A stretch of DNA of 64,000 nt from Thalassolituus sp. UBA1087. GTDB taxonomy: Bacteria; Pseudomonadota; Gammaproteobacteria; Pseudomonadales; Oceanobacteraceae. The position numbers and the translations under genes are program-made. Within the stretch, counting starts at the first letter, position 1. Every line of letters begins with the position of its first letter. Below are positions 43,964-52,909 of this stretch, piece after piece. The notes under the pieces were generated by a model that worked only from the letters and a program-made list of their open reading frames with translations, had not been told where the DNA came from and made no database searches. The DNA lies in assembly GCA_002314145.1 (NCBI GenBank), contig DCCG01000046.1, positions 62,001 through 126,000 on the forward strand. The letters are read 5' to 3'.

Positions 43964-45192
43964 TAAACCACGTTCCCCAGCTGGAAAATCGGCAGGTACA
44001 TAGCGACGATCAGACCGCCGATGACAACCCCAAGGAAGGCCATCATAAATGGCTCGATCATGGCAGTCATATTATCGACGGCATCATCAACTTCGGTTTC
44101 GTAATACCCCGCGGCTTTATCCAGCATGGCATCCAGTGCACCGGATTCTTCCCCGATACTGGTCATCTGAACGACCATATTAGGAAAGACTTCTGTTGAG
44201 CGCATTGCAAAGTGCATTTGCTGACCGGATGATACTTCGTCACGGATTCTCAGTACGGCATCACGATATACGGCATTGCCAACAGCGCCGGCCACCGAAT
44301 CCAGTGCCTCCACCAAAGGAACACCCGCTGCAAAGGTTGTTGATAATACCCTGGCGTAGCGGGCCACAGATGCTTTACGGATCAGGTCACCGAAAACAGG
44401 GACTTTTAAGATAAAGGCCTGAAAGTTATCTTTAAACGTGGGTGAACGTTTCATGGCCTGAGCGAAAGCAACGCCCAGTACAGCAAAGACGACCAGTGCC
44501 TGGACATAATAAGCCTGTACGAATTCTGAAATGGTAATAACGAATTGTGTGGCAGCAGGGAGTTCAGCACCAAAGCTCTGGAACATTTCCTGAAATGTCG
44601 GAACAACTTTAATCAACAGAATCGCGGTTACGACCACAGCAACCAACAACGTGATAATGGGGTACATCAATGCCTTTTTGATTTTAGCTTTTAAGGCTTC
44701 GGTTTTTTCTTTGTAGATAGCCACTTTATCCAGCATGGTTTCCAGGGCACCTGCCTGCTCACCGGATTCAATCAGGTTACAGGTCAGATCATCAAAGTAA
44801 TCAGGATGCTGCTTTAGTGCTGAGGCAAAGTCGTTACCCGACGATACGCTGTCACGGATGTCGAACACCAGTTCTTTCATGGAAATATTATCAATGCCGT
44901 CAGCGACAATATCGAATGACTGCACCAGCGGCACACCCGCTTTAATCATGGTCGCCATCTGGCGGGTGAAAAAAGTAATATCTGTCGATTTGATTTTCTT
45001 TTTCTTTGCCCCTCCCCCCATACCGAGAATGGGTTGGGATACCTTACGCACTTTGGTGGGATTCACACCTTGCTTGCGTAACTGCGCTTTGACCATTGCC
45101 GGGTTGGCGCTGGACATTTCCCCTTTGACGGTCTGACCCCGGCGATTCGTTCCTTCCCAGGTAAATGCGCTTTTGGTTTCTTTTCTGGCCAT
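43963..45192 (-). CDS. pilC: Type IV pilus inner membrane platform protein PilC
   Basis: The 409-residue protein has two GspF domains. Each starts with a cytoplasmic helical part (FFTRQMATMIKAGVPLVQSFD; RYARVLSTTFAAGVPLVEALD) and ends in membrane helices. PilC couples the PilB and PilT motors to pilin addition and removal. It lies 38 bases after pilB. Confidence 0.97.
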   Translation of the reverse strand: MARKETKSAFTWEGTNRRGQTVKGEMSSANPAMVKAQLRKQGVNPTKVRKVSQPILGMGGGAKKKKIKSTDITFFTRQMATMIKAGVPLVQSFDIVADGIDNISMKELVFDIRDSVSSGNDFASALKQHPDYFDDLTCNLIESGEQAGALETMLDKVAIYKEKTEALKAKIKKALMYPIITLLVAVVVTAILLIKVVPTFQEMFQSFGAELPAATQFVITISEFVQAYYVQALVVFAVLGVAFAQAMKRSPTFKDNFQAFILKVPVFGDLIRKASVARYARVLSTTFAAGVPLVEALDSVAGAVGNAVYRDAVLRIRDEVSSGQQMHFAMRSTEVFPNMVVQMTSIGEESGALDAMLDKAAGYYETEVDDAVDNMTAMIEPFMMAFLGVVIGGLIVAMYLPIFQLGNVV

Positions 45193-45230
45193 GCTGAATC
45201 TTTACCTTTTTATCCGATATAGCCCAGGAA

Positions 45231-46925
45231 TCAGTCAGTGGTTACCCGATTCGCTTCTTCGAGACTGGTGACCCCCTGGGCCACTTTCATCAGTGCCGAT
45301 GTTCTTAACTCGTTAAAGCCTTCTGATCTTGCTGCATCAGAGATTTCAATAGAATTACCTCCTTCCATGATAATACGGGATATAGGGTCAGTAATTTTAA
45401 CTACTTCATAAATACCAACACGGCCTTTATAGCCTTGTTTGCACTGGTCACATCCCACCGGTTTAAAGATTTCTGCTTCTTTCAGTAACTCTTCGGTAAA
45501 GCCTGCTTCAATCAGAGCCTCTCTCGGCAGTTCAGCCGGAGCTTTGCAGCTCGGGCACAGACGGCGGGCCAGACGTTGCGCAATGATCAGAGTGACCGAT
45601 GTAGCAATGTTGAAGGCCGGAACCCCCATGTTCGCCAGACGGGTCAGTGTTTCTGCGGCACTGTTGGTGTGCAGTGTGGATAACACTAAGTGGCCGGTCT
45701 GAGCCGCTTTGATGGCGATGGAGGCAGTATCAATATCCCGGATCTCACCCACCATAACCACATCCGGATCCTGACGCAGGAAAGACCGCAGGGCGGCTGC
45801 GAAGTCGAGCCCGACTCTGGCATTCACGTTAACCTGATTAATACCTTCAAGGTTGATTTCAACCGGGTCTTCGGCGGTGGAAATATTGGTGCCTTCAACG
45901 TTCAGAATATTCAGGCCGGTGTAGAGGGAAACCGTTTTACCGGAACCGGTTGGGCCGGTAACCAGAATCATCCCCTGTGGCTTGGCCAGAGCTTCCATAA
46001 AGAGGGCTTTCTGATCAGGCTCATAGCCCAGCATATCAATGCCCAGTTTGGCGGAAGAGGGGTCAAGAATACGCAGTACAATCTTTTCGCCCCACAGGGT
46101 GGGGAGAGTGTTGACCCGGAAATCGATGGCCTTACTTTTGGACAGCTTCATTTTGATACGGCCATCCTGCGGTATGCGTCGCTCAGATATGTCCATCTGC
46201 GACATAACCTTCAAACGGGCAGCAATTTTACCGGCCAGATTAACCGGCGGGCTGGCCACTTCGTGCAGCACACCATCGGTCCGGTAACGCACACGGTAGC
46301 GTTTTTCATAGGGCTCAAAATGGATATCCGAGGCGCCACCTTTAATGGCGTCCAACAGCATTTTGTTTACAAAACGCACTATCGGTGCGTCATCACCACT
46401 GTCTTTATCTGTATCCTGTTCTTTATCCCGGGCATTGGGGTCTTCCAGGTCGACATCGTCCAGCTCACCGTCCAGATCATCGAAGGCGCTGTCATTGGCG
46501 GCCAGAAATTTGTCGACAGCCAGGGCCAGTTTATCTTCTTCGACCAGCACAGCTTCCACTGTCATGCCGGTATTAAATTTGATTTCATCAATCGCCATCA
46601 TGGCAGAAGGATCACTTTGGGCAACAAACAGACGATTACCACGCTGGAACAGTGGCAGGGCCCGGTGTTTTTCAATCAGGTCTTTACTGACCAGTTCCTG
46701 GGGCATTAACTCAAAATCAAAGGCGGCCATATCCATTACTGGCAGGCCGAATTCTTCCGACGCCAGTAATGCAATATCCCTGGACTTAATATGGCCGGAT
46801 GCCACTGCGGCAGCAACAAAGCTGCTTTTATCCTGACGGGATTTTTCCAGAATCTCCTGGGCCTGTTGGGCGGTGATCAGGTTCTGCTCAACGATACGTC
46901 GTGGTAAGCCGGTTAAAACCGCCAT
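45231..46925 (-). CDS. pilB: Type IV pilus assembly ATPase PilB
   Basis: The 564-residue extension motor has an N-terminal MshEN/T2SSE-N domain, then the ATPase core. Walker A is GPTGSGKTVSLYTGLN, Walker B is MVGEIRD, and the His box is AQTGHLVLSTLHTNSAAET. A tetracysteine zinc site (CPSC and CDQC) follows. An acidic linker (DDLDGELDDVDLEDPNARDK) links the domains. It is followed by pilC, pilD, coaE and yacG. Confidence 0.97.
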   Translation of the reverse strand: MAVLTGLPRRIVEQNLITAQQAQEILEKSRQDKSSFVAAAVASGHIKSRDIALLASEEFGLPVMDMAAFDFELMPQELVSKDLIEKHRALPLFQRGNRLFVAQSDPSAMMAIDEIKFNTGMTVEAVLVEEDKLALAVDKFLAANDSAFDDLDGELDDVDLEDPNARDKEQDTDKDSGDDAPIVRFVNKMLLDAIKGGASDIHFEPYEKRYRVRYRTDGVLHEVASPPVNLAGKIAARLKVMSQMDISERRIPQDGRIKMKLSKSKAIDFRVNTLPTLWGEKIVLRILDPSSAKLGIDMLGYEPDQKALFMEALAKPQGMILVTGPTGSGKTVSLYTGLNILNVEGTNISTAEDPVEINLEGINQVNVNARVGLDFAAALRSFLRQDPDVVMVGEIRDIDTASIAIKAAQTGHLVLSTLHTNSAAETLTRLANMGVPAFNIATSVTLIIAQRLARRLCPSCKAPAELPREALIEAGFTEELLKEAEIFKPVGCDQCKQGYKGRVGIYEVVKITDPISRIIMEGGNSIEISDAARSEGFNELRTSALMKVAQGVTSLEEANRVTTD

Positions 46926-47071
46926 TCAAAGTCTCCGGGAAAGTGTTTTTTAACCTGAGAACGATACCAAAGGCTTATGAATAGCGCCAGTACTGGCCGG
47001 CATCAGACGGGCATCAAAGAGGTCGATGGAATGCTTAAAGAAAAGCGTCCGGGTGCAGGAGGAGGGGATAA

Positions 47072-47104
47072 TAAAAACAAAAACGCCCGGCTGAGCCGGG
47101 CGCT
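47072..47104 (-). terminator. Intrinsic terminator after pilA
   Basis: On the minus strand the stem CGCCCGGC/GCCGGGCG (47084-47102) with a TCA loop is followed by a T-rich tract (complement of 47072-47083). It lies about 60 bases past the pilA stop and separates abundant pilA mRNA from pilB. Confidence 0.9.
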
Positions 47105-47163
47105 TTATCAGATCTGATCCGTTTGGCAGTCAGACTGATTTCCGAGACCAGCTGATCTCAGAA

Positions 47164-47664
47164 TTAACCACCAATGTTCGGCAGGAATTTAGCAGGGATA
47201 GTGCTGGAACCTGCATTAACGCTATAGCTTACAGCGCCATTACCGTTGGATACTGCATCGATAACCAGTGTTGCACCTTGCAGTGAAGGCTCATCAGAAG
47301 GACCGGCAGTGTCTGCGCAAGCAGTATCAGGAGTCGCACCATCAGCGTATGTGGTCGCTGTAATAACGCCAGCAGAATCAGATGTGTAGGCATAGGTTAC
47401 GTTCTGAACCAGGCCCAGGCAGTTGTTAGCTTCACCGGTTTCCCACTGTACCAGCTCTGTCGCATCTTCAGGCAGGTCGAGGTTAACAGCAGCGTATTCT
47501 GACAGCGCCAGCTGGATTGGACGTACAGCACCGACCAGTTCAGGGCCGCTGGCCGCACGGATGGTGTAAGTCTGGTACTGTGGAATCGCAACAGATGCCA
47601 GGATACCGATGATCGCGATAACGATCATCAGTTCGATCAAGGTAAAGCCTTTTTGAGCTTTCAT
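47164..47664 (-). CDS. pilA: Type IVa major pilin PilA
   Basis: The 166-residue prepilin has leader MKAQKG, then FTLIELMIVIAIIGILASVAIPQYQTYTIRA with Glu5. PilD cuts after Gly6. The only cysteines are C82 (NNCLG) and C116 (DTACAD). The C-terminus ends SSTIPAKFLPNIGG, which looks like the usual D-region (SxIPxKYLPxxC) but without its two cysteines. A sigma-54 promoter lies upstream and a terminator downstream. It is codirectional with pilB-C-D, whereas in Pseudomonas pilA is divergent from pilB. Confidence 0.95.
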   Translation of the reverse strand: MKAQKGFTLIELMIVIAIIGILASVAIPQYQTYTIRAASGPELVGAVRPIQLALSEYAAVNLDLPEDATELVQWETGEANNCLGLVQNVTYAYTSDSAGVITATTYADGATPDTACADTAGPSDEPSLQGATLVIDAVSNGNGAVSYSVNAGSSTIPAKFLPNIGG

Positions 47665-47745
47665 AGTCTTTCTCCACTCTCGGATGAGATTTTAGTTATT
47701 CATGCTTCTGGCATATCCATCAGCACGACGTCAGTTTAGTGACAG

Positions 47746-47761
47746 TGCGAAGAGTGTGCCA
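47746..47761 (-). promoter_or_regulatory. Sigma-54 promoter of pilA
   Basis: The minus strand reads TGGCACACTCTTCGCA. The GG of the -24 box and the GC of the -12 box have the required 10-base spacing, and TGGCAC is a full -24 match. It is about 80 bases upstream of the pilA ATG. With pilS and pilR in the same window, PilR-activated RpoN transcription of pilA is likely. Confidence 0.8.
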
Positions 47762-47962
47762 ACGATATTTCACTGGCGCAAGCCCGTTTATTTGTGCTGC
47801 GTCACGTTTTTAAACGGGGACAGAAACCCCGCTGGAAGTACCGTAACTACTGGCGTCAGATAGTGACAAATATTGTCACCCTGGGCCGTTTTAAGCGCGC
47901 TGTTCACCTGCAATATAGGGCTAAAAAATGTAGCCTTCTGTAAGCTTTGTATAGCTTTCTGT

Positions 47963-48811
47963 TCAGGTCAACCGCATGGACAAATCCACGGCTTTGCAGT
48001 CTTTTGTCAGAGCGCCGATGGAAATATAGTCCACGCCGGTTTCAGCATAGGCCCGCAGCGTCGCATCGGTGATACCACCGGAGGCTTCCAGTTTGACCCG
48101 GCCGCTGCTTTTGCTGCGCGTATGGGCGACGGCTTCTGTCATCCGGGCCGGAGTAAAGTTGTCGAGCATAATGATGTCGGCGCCGGCGTCGATGGCTTCA
48201 TCCAGTTGCTGCGTATTTTCCACTTCCACTTCCACAGGCTTACCCGGTGCGATCTGATGGGCCTGAGCCACCGCCTGAGTAATGCCACCACAGGCCATAA
48301 TATGGTTCTCTTTGATCAGAAATGCGTCAAACAGACCGATACGATGATTGAAGCAGCCACCCACCGCGACGGCGTATTTCTGGGCGATACGCAGCCCCGG
48401 GATGGTTTTTCGCGTATCCAGCAATTTAACCCCTGTGTCTGATACCTCATCCGCATAAAGCCGGCAACGCGTGGCGGTACCGGACAAGGTCTGCAGAAAG
48501 TTAAGCGCGCAGCGCTCGCCGGTCAGCAGGGAGCGGGCGCTGCCCTGTAGTTCAAACAGGGTCTGATCCGGTGCGGTCCATTCCCCCTCGCTGACACGCC
48601 AGTGAACACTGACCTGGGGGTCAAGCTGACGGAACACTTCATCCACCCAGGCAATGCCCGCAATAATCGCCCGTTCCCGGGTAATGACACGGGCCGTGGC
48701 CTGCTCCTGTGCCGGAATCAGCCGGGCGGTAATGTCACCGTCGCCGACGTCTTCACGCAAAGCGCGGGTGACCGAGTCAGAAATATCTTGCTGGTAAAGG
48801 CTGAGTTCCAT
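47963..48811 (-). CDS. nadC: Quinolinate phosphoribosyltransferase
   Basis: The 282-residue enzyme makes nicotinate mononucleotide from quinolinate in de novo NAD synthesis. Motifs include GDGDITARLIP, LNFLQTLSGTATR, DTRKTIPGLRIAQKYAVAVGGCFNHRIGLFD and ASGGITDATLRAYAETGVDYISIGALT. It is upstream of pilA on the same strand; nadC adjoins the pilA region in Pseudomonas also. The roughly 300-base gap to pilA holds the pilA promoter. Confidence 0.98.
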   Translation of the reverse strand: MELSLYQQDISDSVTRALREDVGDGDITARLIPAQEQATARVITRERAIIAGIAWVDEVFRQLDPQVSVHWRVSEGEWTAPDQTLFELQGSARSLLTGERCALNFLQTLSGTATRCRLYADEVSDTGVKLLDTRKTIPGLRIAQKYAVAVGGCFNHRIGLFDAFLIKENHIMACGGITQAVAQAHQIAPGKPVEVEVENTQQLDEAIDAGADIIMLDNFTPARMTEAVAHTRSKSSGRVKLEASGGITDATLRAYAETGVDYISIGALTKDCKAVDLSMRLT

Positions 48812-48940
48812 GGGGGTAAGCTCTTGTGCTGGATCTGAACAGGGCGGGCATTTTACATGGAATGCTCAACCCTGCACAGGCAGAGCCCTGCATGGCTGCC
48901 GATGCCGCCGGGTTTTATGTCAGCGCCGGGAACGGGTAAT

Positions 48941-48969
48941 AAAAAGCCGGAGCAGTATTCTGCTCCGGC
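48941..48969 (-). terminator. Intrinsic terminator after the alanine/glycine symporter gene
   Basis: GCCGGAGCAG (48946-48955) pairs with CTGCTCCGGC (48960-48969) over a TATT loop. The A-run at 48941-48945 gives a T-run on the minus strand, downstream of the symporter stop at 49033. Confidence 0.88.
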
Positions 48970-49032
48970 CTGTTTTCGCTTTCTGTGCTCTTGCCGCCCG
49001 TTGGCTGTGGCGGCTGAGCGGGGAGCGGATGC

Positions 49033-50403
49033 CTAATCCGGCTGTCTGGCAAAGTATTCGCGGGTCACTTTGAATACCATAGGGGCCAGCAGCAGCAGAC
49101 CTATCAGGTTAGGAATCGCCATCAGGCCGTTCAGGGTATCCGACAGGTTCCAGACAAAATCAACTTTCATATTTGCGAAGGTCAGTACGGCAGCTACCCA
49201 GGCAATGCGGTAGATGATCAGCGTTTTTTCACTGAACAGATATTGCCAGCAGCGTTCACCGTAATAGGACCAGCCAAGAATGGTGGTGAACGCGAACACC
49301 ACCAGGGCCAGGGTCACGACATAATTACCGCCGGTGATGGTGGCCGAGAATGCTTCTGAAGTCAGGATAGCGCCGGTCAGGCCGTTGCCATCGGCCCCTG
49401 TTGCTGTCCACATGCCGGAGGTCAGAATGACCAGTGCCGTCATGGTGCAGACAATCAGGGTATCAATAAATGTACCCAGCATAGCGATCAGTCCCTGACG
49501 TACCGGGTTATTGGTTTTGGCAGCGGCGTGGGCAATCGCGGCGGAACCTAAGCCGGCTTCATTAGAGAAAACACCACGGGCGACACCAAAGCGGATTGCG
49601 GCTGCAACGGCGGCACCGGCAAAACCACCGACAGCGGCGACGGGCTCAAATGCGTAGGTAAAAATCAGACCGATGGCATGGGGGATTTCAGCGATGTTGA
49701 TGGCCAGAATAATCAGAGCAGCCACGACATAAAGTACAATCATCGCAGGGACTAATTTTCCCGCCACTTCGCCGATGCGGCGTATTCCGCCCAGAACCAC
49801 AAAGCCTACCAGCACTGCGACGACAATACCCGTGGCCCAGGTCGGCAGGCTGAAGCTGTCATGCAGTACGGCGGCCATGGAATTGATCTGCACGGCATTA
49901 CCGATACCAAAAGCGGCGACCGCACCAAAAATGGCAAACAGCAAACCCAGGGTTTTGCCCATTTCCGGCGCGAACTCCCCCACGCCATTGCGCAGATAGT
50001 ACATAGGGCCGCCAACGAAGCGCCCATGACTGTCGGTTTCACGGTAGGTAACAGCACAGACGGCTTCCGCGTACTTGGTCGCCATACCAAACAGGGCGAT
50101 GACCCACATATAAAAAATCGCCCCGGGACCACCCAGAGCAATAGCCGTTGCGACCCCGGCGATATTCCCGGTCCCGACGGTGGCTGACAGCGCAGTAGCA
50201 AGCGCATTAAAGGGTTTTACATCGCCGTCGTGGGAATCATCGTGGTTAGCAAACAACTGGCGAAAGGCATAGACAATTTTACGCCAGGGCATAAAGACCA
50301 TACCGGTGGTTAACAGCACACCGGTCACGCCCAGCATGCCCAGCATGGGTGGCCCCCAGACAAACGCGTTAACCTGGCTGATCAGATTATTCAACATTTC
50401 CAT
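49033..50403 (-). CDS. Alanine/glycine:sodium symporter (AGCS family)
   Basis: About 456 residues. I take the ATG at 50403, with AAGGAA 7 bases upstream. It has about 11 membrane helices and AGCS signatures such as PFNALATALSATVGTGNIAGVATAIALGGPGAIFYMW and GVFSNEAGLGSAAIAHAAA. It imports alanine and/or glycine with sodium. It has its own terminator and is divergent from ampD. No glycine riboswitch was recognised in its 5' region. Confidence 0.95.
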   Translation of the reverse strand: MEMLNNLISQVNAFVWGPPMLGMLGVTGVLLTTGMVFMPWRKIVYAFRQLFANHDDSHDGDVKPFNALATALSATVGTGNIAGVATAIALGGPGAIFYMWVIALFGMATKYAEAVCAVTYRETDSHGRFVGGPMYYLRNGVGEFAPEMGKTLGLLFAIFGAVAAFGIGNAVQINSMAAVLHDSFSLPTWATGIVVAVLVGFVVLGGIRRIGEVAGKLVPAMIVLYVVAALIILAINIAEIPHAIGLIFTYAFEPVAAVGGFAGAAVAAAIRFGVARGVFSNEAGLGSAAIAHAAAKTNNPVRQGLIAMLGTFIDTLIVCTMTALVILTSGMWTATGADGNGLTGAILTSEAFSATITGGNYVVTLALVVFAFTTILGWSYYGERCWQYLFSEKTLIIYRIAWVAAVLTFANMKVDFVWNLSDTLNGLMAIPNLIGLLLLAPMVFKVTREYFARQPD

Positions 50404-50586
50404 TGGCAATTCCTTCTGTTCTCAGTCTTAAACCTTTGATGTCGCTGACTATATCTTTGCCGTTGGCAGATGCCAAACGGGCGAGGGCGCAAAGTTGACC
50501 AATGGCATGTCAGGCGTCAACCTGACGGCGGTGATAATAAAGCTTATGATGGCGTTAACCGGAAATCGCCCGCGCAAAGGCTGAAG

Positions 50587-51162
50587 ATGACAATAAAGAA
50601 TGGAAGACTGGTGGAAGCCAGCTGGTGTCCGTCACCGAACTTCGGCCCCCGGCCAGCGGGCGAAGCCGGCGACGTATCATTACTGGTGGTGCATAACATC
50701 AGTTTGCCTCCCGGGCAGTTCGGTGGGGGCTATATACAGGATTTTTTCCGCAACCAGCTGGATACACAAGTGCATCCGTATTTTACCGAAATTGCTCAGC
50801 TGCAGGTGTCCAGTCACCTGTTGATTGAACGCAGTGGTCAGGTTATACAATTTGTTAATTTTAATGACCGCGCCTGGCATGCGGGGCAATCCAGTTATCA
50901 GGGGCGTGATAACTGCAATGACTACTCGGTTGGCATTGAGCTGGAAGGGACAGACCATGTGCCTTACACCGATGCTCAGTACCAGGCTCTGACCAGAGTC
51001 TGTGCTGAATTGCTGGCCTGTTATCCGGCGCTGAGTCCGTACCGGATCACCGGTCACGAACATATTGCACCCGGACGTAAGACCGATCCGGGACCGGCAT
51101 TTAACTGGCAGACACTGTTTGGCGGACTGGCTCAGGGCCAGCGTCAGGGGGGACAACAATGA
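50587..51162 (+). CDS. ampD: 1,6-anhydro-N-acetylmuramyl-L-alanine amidase AmpD
   Basis: The 191-residue cytoplasmic zinc amidase recycles peptidoglycan fragments; its loss induces AmpC in other bacteria. The start is the ATG at 50587 (MTIKNGRLVEASWCPSPNFGPRP, the usual family N-terminus); an earlier in-frame start at 50470 lacks support. Zinc ligands fit VVHNISLPPGQFGG and GHEHIAPGRKTDPGPAFNW. The stop overlaps the ampE start by 4 bases (ATGA). Confidence 0.97.
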   Translation: MTIKNGRLVEASWCPSPNFGPRPAGEAGDVSLLVVHNISLPPGQFGGGYIQDFFRNQLDTQVHPYFTEIAQLQVSSHLLIERSGQVIQFVNFNDRAWHAGQSSYQGRDNCNDYSVGIELEGTDHVPYTDAQYQALTRVCAELLACYPALSPYRITGHEHIAPGRKTDPGPAFNWQTLFGGLAQGQRQGGQQ

Positions 51163-52034
51163 AGTTTCTGATACTGTTTATTGTGCTGGTTACCCAGCAG
51201 CAGCTACCCATGCCACAGCGCAGTACCCGCAGCCGCACTTTTAACCGCTGGCTTGGGGTGTGGAAATCTTTCCGCTGGTTTCCTGCGATTCCCCGCCATC
51301 TGAAATATCTCCTGATCGTATTTGTGCCCACCGCGTTGCTGACTGCCGGTTTTATGATGATCAACAGCCTGTTCTGGGGACTGCTGGCATTTGCGCTGGA
51401 AATTCTGCTGCTGCTTTATGTGCTTTCACACGCCGGCATCAACCGTCATTTACAGGAATATCTGCATGACCTGAAAGATGGCGATACGCAGGGGGCTTAT
51501 CATTGTGCTGAGCAGCATTTATCGGTGCCGGAAGTGACCGTGTCGGAAAATATGCACGAAATGAATGGTCAGGTGATTAAAGCGCTGATGCATCGCTGGT
51601 TTGAATACTTTTTTCTGATGGTGTTCTGGTACATGGTGGCTGACGTGGCCGGCGTGTTGTTGGCCTGGTTTACGGTGCAATATGCCCGGGCCAGTGACTG
51701 TGATGAAAAAGCCTGGCGTTATCTGCACTGGCTGGAGTGGATTCCGGTGCGCCTGCTGGGGCTGACCTTTTGTCTGGCCGGTAACTTTATGCGTGCCTTG
51801 CCTGTGTGGCAGAAATCTTTATGGAAAGTGCGCATTGTCAGCGCGGACGTTTTGCATACCGTTGGCAGCAGTGCTCTAACCCACAATGGAGAACCACGGG
51901 AATGGCACAGCGCAGCAGAGAATGGCGAGCAGGCCGCGGAAGAACTGCAGGAATGGCAGAATCTGCATATACGCAGTTCTTCAATCTGGATGGTTATGAT
52001 TGCCGCGGCAACCGTGGGTGGATGGCTGTTATAA
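51159..52034 (+). CDS. ampE: AmpE inner membrane protein
   Basis: The 291-residue protein has about four hydrophobic segments (KFLILFIVLVTQQQLP; LKYLLIVFVPTALLTAGFMMI; LAFALEILLLLYVLSHAG; a C-terminal helix). It also has the AmpE motifs NRHLQEYLHDLKDGDTQGAYHCAEQHL and HRWFEYFFLMVFWYMVADVAGVLLAWF. It partners AmpD in beta-lactamase signalling, with an unclear mechanism. It is translationally coupled to ampD. Confidence 0.94.
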   Translation: MKFLILFIVLVTQQQLPMPQRSTRSRTFNRWLGVWKSFRWFPAIPRHLKYLLIVFVPTALLTAGFMMINSLFWGLLAFALEILLLLYVLSHAGINRHLQEYLHDLKDGDTQGAYHCAEQHLSVPEVTVSENMHEMNGQVIKALMHRWFEYFFLMVFWYMVADVAGVLLAWFTVQYARASDCDEKAWRYLHWLEWIPVRLLGLTFCLAGNFMRALPVWQKSLWKVRIVSADVLHTVGSSALTHNGEPREWHSAAENGEQAAEELQEWQNLHIRSSSIWMVMIAAATVGGWLL

Positions 52035-52144
52035 GTGCCAGACAGCCGCGATGCTGATGCACTGATAGGAATAAACGGCCACCGCCCGTTGTTATTCTCC
52101 GGTGGCGGGTGTCAGTCTGCGGGTTGGTCTTGCATGGCCATGAC

Positions 52145-52879
52145 TCAGCGGATCGCAACGCCGACCGGCAGATCTTCAAACCAGTTCAGAAAGGCATTGA
52201 TATGCGGAGGCTGAAACAGGCGTCCGTGTTGTGGCGCCATAATATTAATATCTAACTGACGGACGCGGCGTATCCAGTCAAGCTTGGCTTCATTGGATGG
52301 CATCCAACGCTGGTGGAATTTCTTCATTTTAGGAATATGAGTGTCCATGTTATCCACCCACAGAGGCGCGTCGGTTGACTCCAGTGCGGCGCCCACATCA
52401 CCACTCATCAAGATACCGGCTTTGGCATCGTAGACGTGAAAATTACCGGAGGAATGCAGGTAATGCGCGGGAATAAACTGTAACTGGATACGCCCCAGAG
52501 TAATAGTGGCTCCCTCATCCGGCAGTGCACAGTATTCAATGCGTTCCATACCAAAATGACGGATAAAACTCTCCCATAACCAGGGGGAATAGAGTCTGGC
52601 ATTGGGAAGTGCCTGATCCCAGAGTCCGAGAGAGGAAATAATATCCGGGTCCTGGTGGGAAGCGAATAAATGGGTAATTTTTTCTGCCGGAACGTATTTC
52701 AGAACGGCTGACAGCATAGGGGCAAATAATTCAATACCGCCGGGGTCGAGCAGCATCGCCTGGTTACCACTGATCACCATATATTGGTTAGTATCAATAA
52801 TGCCCTCGGGTTTGTGCGGATCACGGCCAAACATGATCCACTGATGATCACCGTCTTCATATAATGTGGTTGCCAGCAT
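52145..52879 (-). CDS. Diiron metallo-beta-lactamase-fold protein (ODP/FprA-like)
   Basis: The 244-residue protein has the MBL fold of flavodiiron proteins without the flavodoxin part. Probable metal ligands lie in FASHQDPDIISSLGLWDQ, PAHYLHSSGNFHVYD, LMSGDVGAALE and MAPQHGRLFQ. Family members called oxygen-binding diiron proteins (ODP) are linked to chemotaxis in some bacteria, where they sense O2. The canonical HxExDH motif is altered to HQDPDI. The next gene upstream encodes a small chemoreceptor-like protein, 30 bases away, so the two are probably one operon. Confidence 0.82.
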   Translation of the reverse strand: MLATTLYEDGDHQWIMFGRDPHKPEGIIDTNQYMVISGNQAMLLDPGGIELFAPMLSAVLKYVPAEKITHLFASHQDPDIISSLGLWDQALPNARLYSPWLWESFIRHFGMERIEYCALPDEGATITLGRIQLQFIPAHYLHSSGNFHVYDAKAGILMSGDVGAALESTDAPLWVDNMDTHIPKMKKFHQRWMPSNEAKLDWIRRVRQLDINIMAPQHGRLFQPPHINAFLNWFEDLPVGVAIR

Positions 52880-52909
52880 GCTGTCTTCCTTATTTTTCAG
52901 AGCGCCGTA

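Noticed and set aside
45690..46709. A 339-codon open frame opposite pilB
   Set aside because: It is antisense to the PilB ATPase core and lacks any motif or start signal.
50404..50586. Possible glycine riboswitch ahead of the alanine/glycine symporter
   Set aside because: The minus strand lacks the conserved riboswitch core sequences; only ordinary promoter-region sequence is seen.
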